Shown piece after piece: positions 59,238 through 64,000 of a stretch of DNA of 64,000 nucleotides. The translations under genes were made by a program, and so were the position numbers. A model generated the notes under the pieces. That model saw only the letters and a program-made list of their open reading frames with translations. It searched no databases and had not been told where the DNA came from. The stretch is from positions 1-64,000 of the forward strand of contig JAVHLI010000003.1 in the NCBI GenBank assembly GCA_031082185.1, written 5' to 3'. The stretch comes from a bacterium. GTDB taxonomy: Bacteria > Sysuimicrobiota > Sysuimicrobiia > Sysuimicrobiales > Humicultoraceae. The first letter of the stretch is position 1. Each line of letters opens with the position of its first letter.

Positions 59238-60760
59238 CGCGGTCTAAGCGCCAGCCGGACCGGATAGAACGACCCCGCGACCGGCATGGTCACCAGCACG
59301 ATATCCCTGGTACCGCCCGGTGCCACCGTGAACACCGTGACGGCGCGTTGCTCTCCCGCGCGCATCAGGCCGACGTCCGCGGGCGTGCCGTCTATCAGGA
59401 ACAGGCCGCGGGCCAGGCCGCCGGCTGCGGTGGCGGTCAGCGTCGTGGCCACCTCGCTACCCGTGGGATTGGTCAATCGCAGACGTAGGCGGTAGAGGAC
59501 GCCGTAGTCGCCCACCAGCGGTTCGCCTGTCCGCACATCCACCAGATTCGACATCACGCCCAGATCGGCGAGGTGCGCGGGTTCGTGGGCCGGTTGCTCC
59601 CGAACGATCTCAACCACGGAACCGGGAAAGGTGCCCCGAGGGTGCGGGAACGCCCAGGGCCCGAGATCGGTGGTCACGGTCCGGTCGAGCAGCCAGGGCA
59701 ACCGGACGTGGACCGTCAGGTCCACCGGACCGCCTTCGGTCACCTGGAACTGCATGATGCCTGACACGAGGGCCATCGGGGCAAGCGTGTACGCGGTAAA
59801 AGCCGCCTTTCCCCTCGGGGGCACCTCCACGAAGTAACCCCGGCCTGCAAGCACCGCGCTCAGGAATCGCGCGGTGGAGGCAAACCCGACGTGGATCGGA
59901 TCGGGCGAGGGTCCGGCAATGCCGCTGAGGTAGTGGACGCGGGCCGCGGCCGCGCCTGGGTTTGTCAGCGTGACCTTGAGAACCCGCACCTGTGACGGCG
60001 TGCCGTTCATGTGGTGATAGAGCAGCCGCGCGGGCCTGTCGCGGACCAAGGATTCATGGAAAAGCAGGCCGTTACCGGTGATCACTTCCGGCCGGTTGCT
60101 GACCAGCAGCGCCGCTGGGTCCGCCAGCACAAGGGGCTGATTGGTGACCGTCACCGCAACAGTCCCGCGTACGGGTCCCGCGTAGGGACTCCGGATCTCT
60201 ACCGCCACCTCCGTGGTCGTCGAGGTCTCCGGCGCCAGAGCACCCTCGATCGCGATCGGCCCCAGTTCCATGATTGCCCCGGGTTCACGCCGGACCGTCT
60301 CCTCGAGACGGCGCTGGACCGCCTCCCGGATGAGGTCCTGGGGAGCCGGGGCTCCGGTGACGGCCACCTCCACGACACGAGGAATCACGCCGGCAGGCGG
60401 GCGTACCGAGATGCCCAACTGGGCGCGGTAGGCTCCCACCCTCAAGGGCACGACCGTACTGCCTGGGAGCCGGGCCGTGACGCGCAGAGTGCCGGACGCC
60501 ACTACCACGTCTGCGACCCGGCGGTCGAAACTGCCCAATCTGATCTCCCCAGGGACGGCAGCGGAGACCGAAACGATGGCCGTTCCCCCGGGAGAGAGGA
60601 TCACGATCGGGGGCACGATCGCGATCGCCGGGCGTCCGCGAACCCTCAACTCAGTACCGGCGGGCCGGGGCGTTGCAGGACGGGGCGTTGCGGGCTGGGG
60701 AAACCCGAGCAGTAGCAGCCCCATTAGAAGGGCTGCGCAGGCCGGTCGCAGATGCATCAT
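59234..60760 (-). CDS. Exported protein of unknown function in the lpx operon
   Basis: The 508-residue protein has an N-terminal signal ([22 protein letters not shown]) followed by a Pro-rich repeat. The rest is dominated by Ig/CARDB-like beta-sandwich segments ([65 protein letters not shown]). No transmembrane helix or catalytic motif is evident. Both ends overlap lpxD and lpxC by four bases (ATGA/GTGA), so it is co-produced with lipid A enzymes. A surface or periplasmic structural role is possible; I do not recognise a family. Confidence 0.75.
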   Translation of the reverse strand: MMHLRPACAALLMGLLLLGFPQPATPRPATPRPAGTELRVRGRPAIAIVPPIVILSPGGTAIVSVSAAVPGEIRLGSFDRRVADVVVASGTLRVTARLPGSTVVPLRVGAYRAQLGISVRPPAGVIPRVVEVAVTGAPAPQDLIREAVQRRLEETVRREPGAIMELGPIAIEGALAPETSTTTEVAVEIRSPYAGPVRGTVAVTVTNQPLVLADPAALLVSNRPEVITGNGLLFHESLVRDRPARLLYHHMNGTPSQVRVLKVTLTNPGAAAARVHYLSGIAGPSPDPIHVGFASTARFLSAVLAGRGYFVEVPPRGKAAFTAYTLAPMALVSGIMQFQVTEGGPVDLTVHVRLPWLLDRTVTTDLGPWAFPHPRGTFPGSVVEIVREQPAHEPAHLADLGVMSNLVDVRTGEPLVGDYGVLYRLRLRLTNPTGSEVATTLTATAAGGLARGLFLIDGTPADVGLMRAGEQRAVTVFTVAPGGTRDIVLVTMPVAGSFYPVRLALRPR

Positions 60761-61797
60761 CCCGGGCGCTTGCGGACGCCCTGCCGGCGCGACCGCCCGG
60801 CAAGCTGCGCCTCGATGGCGGCGACCCGTTCTGCCAGATCGGGAAGCCGCCGGACCGAGGCCATTGCCCTCATCTCCTCGCGGTGATCGCGCGCGGGAAA
60901 GCCGGAGACCGTCGCGCCGTCTGGGACATCCCTGGTAACCGCGGCGCGAGCCAGCACCTGCGCGCCGGCACCTATCCGCCTGTGATCAGCCACGCCTGCC
61001 TGGCCTGCCAGGACGACGCCGCTCCCGATGGTCACGCTCCCGGAGATGCCCACCTGAGAGACAACCAGCACTCCCTCGCCTATCAACACGTTGTGGGCCA
61101 CCTGTACCAGGTTGTCTATCTTAGTTCCCCGACCGATGCGCGTCTCCCCGAGCGTGGCCCGATCCACCGCGGCGTTAGCGCCGATCTCGACATCGTCCTC
61201 GATCACCACGCGGCCGAGGTGCGGCACCTTGAGGTGCACTCCCTCTTCCGTGGCATACCCGAACCCATCGCTGCCGATCACCGTGCCGCTGTGGATTGTG
61301 ACGCGATCACCGAGCACGCAGTCGGCGTAGATCGTCACGTGGGGGTGCAGCAGGCAATCGGCACCGATCCGAACCCGGGAGCCGATGTTGGTGCCCGCAT
61401 GAACCGTGGTCCGCGGGCCGATCGCGGCCCCGGAGGCCACCACCACGAACGGACCCAGCAGGACGTCCGGACCGATGCCGGCGTCGGGAGCGACAACAGC
61501 GGTGGGATGGATCTCCCCCGGTCCCCTCCCCTCCGGCGCGAACGCGGAGAGGACGCGGGCGAATGCCGCGCGCAGGTTGCCTGAGCGCAGGAAAGGCTTG
61601 GCAGAGGGGGCCGCGGTGCCCGCCACCAACAGGGCGGCGGCAGGTGAGGCCTCGGCGGCTGCGAGATCCCGCGGATCCGAAACCATCACCAGCGCCCCCG
61701 CATGAGCATGCGCCGGGTCGGTGACCGCGCTTATCTCCACCTCACCGGACCCGACCAGCTCTGCCCGCGCTAGATGCGCCAGTTGCGCGAGCTTCAT
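60757..61797 (-). CDS. lpxD: UDP-3-O-acylglucosamine N-acyltransferase
   Basis: The 346-residue enzyme adds the second acyl chain of lipid A. An N-terminal uridine-binding domain ([29 protein letters not shown]) precedes the left-handed beta-helix, whose catalytic His is in [19 protein letters not shown]. The C-terminal helix ([28 protein letters not shown]) is present. It follows the Skp-like genes, as in many lpxD clusters. Confidence 0.95.
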   Translation of the reverse strand: MKLAQLAHLARAELVGSGEVEISAVTDPAHAHAGALVMVSDPRDLAAAEASPAAALLVAGTAAPSAKPFLRSGNLRAAFARVLSAFAPEGRGPGEIHPTAVVAPDAGIGPDVLLGPFVVVASGAAIGPRTTVHAGTNIGSRVRIGADCLLHPHVTIYADCVLGDRVTIHSGTVIGSDGFGYATEEGVHLKVPHLGRVVIEDDVEIGANAAVDRATLGETRIGRGTKIDNLVQVAHNVLIGEGVLVVSQVGISGSVTIGSGVVLAGQAGVADHRRIGAGAQVLARAAVTRDVPDGATVSGFPARDHREEMRAMASVRRLPDLAERVAAIEAQLAGRSRRQGVRKRPG

Positions 61798-61825
61798 GGA
61801 AGACTCCCGGCGTCGCCTGGGGACG

Positions 61826-62251
61826 CTACTTCAACCTGTCGATCACTTCCTGCGTAATGTCCACCGTGGTCCCGGGCCTGCTGTAGACCACCGGACCCTT
61901 GAGAATCACGCCGCGCAACCGCTTCTCCCGAACCACCTGGAGGATGGCCTCGCGGACCTCGCGATTCAGGGAAGCCTCCAGTTCGGCCCGCAACCCTTGG
62001 AGCTCACGGAAGTACTGCTGCCTTCGCGCCTCCAGGTCCTCCTTGGGGAGCCGGTTCACGAGCATCTGCAAATCCGAGGTCATGGCGGACTCGCGGTCGT
62101 CAATCTCCTTCTGGTAGCGGAGCGCTTTGGCGCTCTCGGCCAGGATCCGCGGGCTGTCCACCAGCCCGATCCTCCCGGCTGTGCATCCCGTCGCGGCCGC
62201 CGCAACAACTGCCAGAGCCAGGGCAAGCACCGCCGTACGCCGATACCTCAT
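61826..62251 (-). CDS. Skp/OmpH-like periplasmic chaperone, copy 1
   Basis: The 141-residue protein starts at the ATG at 62251, preceded by GGAGAGATAG. A signal sequence ends in AATGC, a lipobox, so it may be lipid-anchored. The mature part has [30 protein letters not shown], a long charged coiled coil and the OmpH C-terminal [15 protein letters not shown]. Members of this family bind unfolded outer-membrane proteins. It lies 28 bases upstream of lpxD. Confidence 0.85.
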   Translation of the reverse strand: MRYRRTAVLALALAVVAAAATGCTAGRIGLVDSPRILAESAKALRYQKEIDDRESAMTSDLQMLVNRLPKEDLEARRQQYFRELQGLRAELEASLNREVREAILQVVREKRLRGVILKGPVVYSRPGTTVDITQEVIDRLK

Positions 62252-62291
62252 GCTATCTCTCCACCACGTCATTGCCCGCGTCTCCTCATGG

Positions 62292-63425
62292 TTAGGGACG
62301 CCGGATCCTGGCGATGACCGCCTGCGTCAGGTCCACCGCGGTCGTGCTCGCCAGCACCCGGGTCAACACGGCGTCAATCTTCTGCTCCTGCGCCAGTGCG
62401 GCGACCTCGATCTTGATCTCCGCCAGGAGGCTGTCCTCCAGTCTGAAGCGCTGGCCGGCAAGCGTCTCCAGCTCCTGCCTCAGGCGGCCGGCCTGGGCCT
62501 CCACCCTGCGCGCGTACGCTTCCTGGGTCACCTTCATCTGCTGACCGGCCGAGCCGACAAGGATCTTTCGACGCTCCTCCATCGCCCGGTTCAGCGACTC
62601 TTCTCGAACGCGCATCGCGGCCTGCATCTCGGCGCCTGCCTCCTCCTGTTTCGCCTGGATGCGGGCGTTGGCATCATTCTCCAGTGAGACGATCAGGGCC
62701 TTGATCTGGGCCTCGGCCTCGGCGGTCTTGGCCTTCTGAAACTCCTCCAGCGCCTTTTCCAGCGCCTGTGCCCTTGCCCGGACCTTCGCGTCGCGCTCCT
62801 GGGTGATTCGCTCGGCCTCCTGGTTCAGGCGGCGGGCCTCTTCTTCGCTGGTCACCCCGACCACGTCGCCCTTCAGACGAAGGTTCAGCAACGGAACCCG
62901 ATATTCGGCCATCGTCGCCAGTTCGAACCGGTCCAGCTCCCGCTGCATCTCGTCACGCTTCGCCTCGATGACCCGTTGGAGCTCGGCGTTGAGCTGCTTG
63001 TGCCGATCGGCCAGCCTGCCTTCCTGCTCGGCCTTGAGATCGGCGGCAAACGCCTCTATTCGCTGTTTGATCTGCCCATCGATCGTGGAAAGTTCCACGC
63101 GGTACGCCGCCTGCAACCGCTCCACCTCGGCCTGCAGTTCGGGACCGAGGTCCACAACCGGGCCTTCCGGGGGGGGCGGCGGGTTCGACAGCCGCACCTG
63201 GATGGCGTCCATCTGCTTCACCAGCGCCTCCATCTCAGGCCACCGGCGATGGGCCCGTAGGGCTCTTCCCAGATCCACGAACCCAACGCGGTAGATCGCT
63301 GGAGTAGCGACCACGGCCGGAGTCGGAGTCGGCGACGGTGCCGCTCCGCTCTGTGGGCGGCATCCCGTCAGGATCAAGACCGCCATCAGGTAGAGAGCGG
63401 CGGCCGGGCGCAGGCGCGTGATCAC
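62292..63425 (-). CDS. Skp/OmpH-like lipoprotein with extended coiled coil, copy 2
   Basis: The 377-residue protein is more than twice the size of a normal Skp. It has a lipoprotein signal (LMAVLILTGC) and a Pro/Thr linker. A VGFVDLGRALRAHRRWPEM start is followed by ~270 residues of charged coiled coil rich in EA/RQ/EE repeats. The OmpH-like end is ALAQEQKIDAVLTRVLASTTAVDLTQAVIARIR. A VPLLNLRLKGDVVGVTSEEEA segment splits the coil. It overlaps copy 3 by four bases. A longer tentacle suggests a different client size. Confidence 0.8.
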   Translation of the reverse strand: MITRLRPAAALYLMAVLILTGCRPQSGAAPSPTPTPAVVATPAIYRVGFVDLGRALRAHRRWPEMEALVKQMDAIQVRLSNPPPPPEGPVVDLGPELQAEVERLQAAYRVELSTIDGQIKQRIEAFAADLKAEQEGRLADRHKQLNAELQRVIEAKRDEMQRELDRFELATMAEYRVPLLNLRLKGDVVGVTSEEEARRLNQEAERITQERDAKVRARAQALEKALEEFQKAKTAEAEAQIKALIVSLENDANARIQAKQEEAGAEMQAAMRVREESLNRAMEERRKILVGSAGQQMKVTQEAYARRVEAQAGRLRQELETLAGQRFRLEDSLLAEIKIEVAALAQEQKIDAVLTRVLASTTAVDLTQAVIARIRRP

Positions 63426-63871
63426 TTGCCCTTTATCACCTTGATGACCGCATCGGTCAGGTCGGTCCCGCCGTAGAGCACAACAGAGCGGTCGAGCACC
63501 ACGGTCACCCCTGCCTGCTTCGCAACGGTCTCGACGGCGGCGCGCAGCTCTTTGTCCAACCCGCCGAGCAGATCGTTGCGTCTCTCGAGAATCTGCTGCT
63601 GGAGCTGGCGGTCGAGCTCCTGGCGCTGGAACGCGGTCATGTTCTTGCTGCGCTCCTGAAACTCGCGCTGCTTGGCCTGGTAGAACTCCTGCAGCGCGCG
63701 CTCCGAACTAGCCCTGCGTGGATGGCCGTCGAGAGCCCGCTGCATCTCGACATAGCCTATCGCAAACGACTGCCCGAACGCCGGCACCTGCCGCATAGCC
63801 ACGGCGGCGCCAACGGCCACCACGACGGCGAGCCCGACGATCACGATGAGCTTACGCGCATCTACCCGCAT
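63422..63871 (-). CDS. Skp/OmpH-like periplasmic chaperone, copy 3
   Basis: The 149-residue protein starts at the ATG at 63871, with GGAGGAGG eight bases upstream. It has a hydrophobic N-terminal segment (LIVIVGLAVVVAVGAAVAM) that could be a signal or anchor, then FAIGYVEMQRALDGHPRRASSERALQEFYQAKQREF and a charged coiled coil. The OmpH tail is QAGVTVVLDRSVVLYGGTDLTDAVIKVIKGK. It is the first gene of the Skp-lpx series. Three Skp-like genes in a row are unusual. Confidence 0.88.
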   Translation of the reverse strand: MRVDARKLIVIVGLAVVVAVGAAVAMRQVPAFGQSFAIGYVEMQRALDGHPRRASSERALQEFYQAKQREFQERSKNMTAFQRQELDRQLQQQILERRNDLLGGLDKELRAAVETVAKQAGVTVVLDRSVVLYGGTDLTDAVIKVIKGK

Positions 63872-63949
63872 GTAAGACCTCCTCCAAGTCCTGGCACGTG
63901 CTCATTGTACCGTACCGTGTCAACGCGATCGGCACGTGGTACCGCAGTG

Positions 63950-64000
63950 CTACAGGTTGCTGGCGAGTCGGAGCCAGACCGCACCGCGGGAGGTCGCCAC
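63950..64000 (-). CDS. C-terminal end of an upstream gene (partial)
   Basis: The last 16 codons before a TAG at 63950-63952 remain open to the window edge. The peptide TSRGAVWLRLASNL alternates hydrophobic residues like a terminal outer-membrane strand. In many diderms bamA or tamB precedes skp, so it may be one of these, but too little is visible to say. A 78-base gap separates it from the Skp copy 3 start. Confidence 0.35.
   Translation of the reverse strand: MATSRGAVWLRLASNL

Overview
The window is high-GC bacterial DNA. Apart from the first ~2.7 kb, every gene runs on the minus strand in long, tightly packed operons with many 1-4 nt start/stop overlaps (ATGA/GTGA). It encodes LPS synthesis (lpxC, lpxD, lpxA, lpxB, lpxI) and LPS transport (lptC, lptA, lptB, lptF). 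It also has three Skp/OmpH-like chaperones, a TonB-dependent receptor with a TonB-like protein, and an SLH-domain outer-membrane barrel, so the cell is diderm. The SLH porin, GatCAB, LpxI in place of LpxH, a GuaB3-type protein and many oligopeptide transporters together suggest a diderm from a deep, mostly uncultivated lineage of the Terrabacteria side (Armatimonadota- or Sysuimicrobiota-like). That placement is inference from gene content.

Layout. 1-2.7 kb is the end of an integrated element. It holds a hairpin/repeat cluster, a small Cys/His protein, a regulatory region with palindromes and a promoter carrying a LexA-like box, a small coupled ORF and a large serine recombinase. The recombinase reading frame runs into tRNA-Leu(CAA), the likely attachment site. 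2.8-11.8 kb: DUF881 protein, dnaE, an RlmCD/RumA-family protein that has lost its catalytic residues, and gatB-gatA-gatC. 11.8-28.2 kb: three peptide/nickel-type ABC permease pairs and four substrate-binding proteins but only one ATPase pair. A strong hairpin lies at each of the three binding-protein/permease junctions, and a small HTH gene sits between the sets. 28.3-31.6 kb: a PcrA/UvrD helicase carrying an intein in motif III.

31.7-40.9 kb: purine and pyrimidine genes (guaA, guaB3-like, hpt, pyrE, pyrF, pyrD) interleaved with toxin-antitoxin type genes: VapBC, a Uma2 endonuclease, an in-frame HicA-HicB fusion inside the pyr operon, a second VapC/antitoxin pair with a perfect operator palindrome, and a nucleotidyltransferase with a HEPN remnant. 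41.1-46.5 kb: the SLH porin with a clear terminator, then a cobalamin-riboswitch operon encoding a BtuB-like receptor, a TonB-like protein and RuvX/YqgF. 46.5-63.9 kb: a membrane protein with a spermidine-synthase-like domain, a DUF3084-like protein, a GT83-type glycosyltransferase, and then the Lpt/Lpx/Skp envelope cluster, which contains an unrecognised exported protein between lpxD and lpxC.

How the genes work together: 46-64 kb builds and exports lipid A/LPS and chaperones outer-membrane proteins. The transporter block probably imports peptides, with permease sets sharing one ATPase pair. The nucleotide block covers late UMP synthesis, GMP formation and purine salvage. The strongest points for follow-up are the PcrA intein with a GIY-YIG-like central domain, the catalytically dead RumA homologue, the HicA-HicB fusion, the repeated junction hairpins, and the tRNA-targeting element with a possible SOS-controlled integrase.
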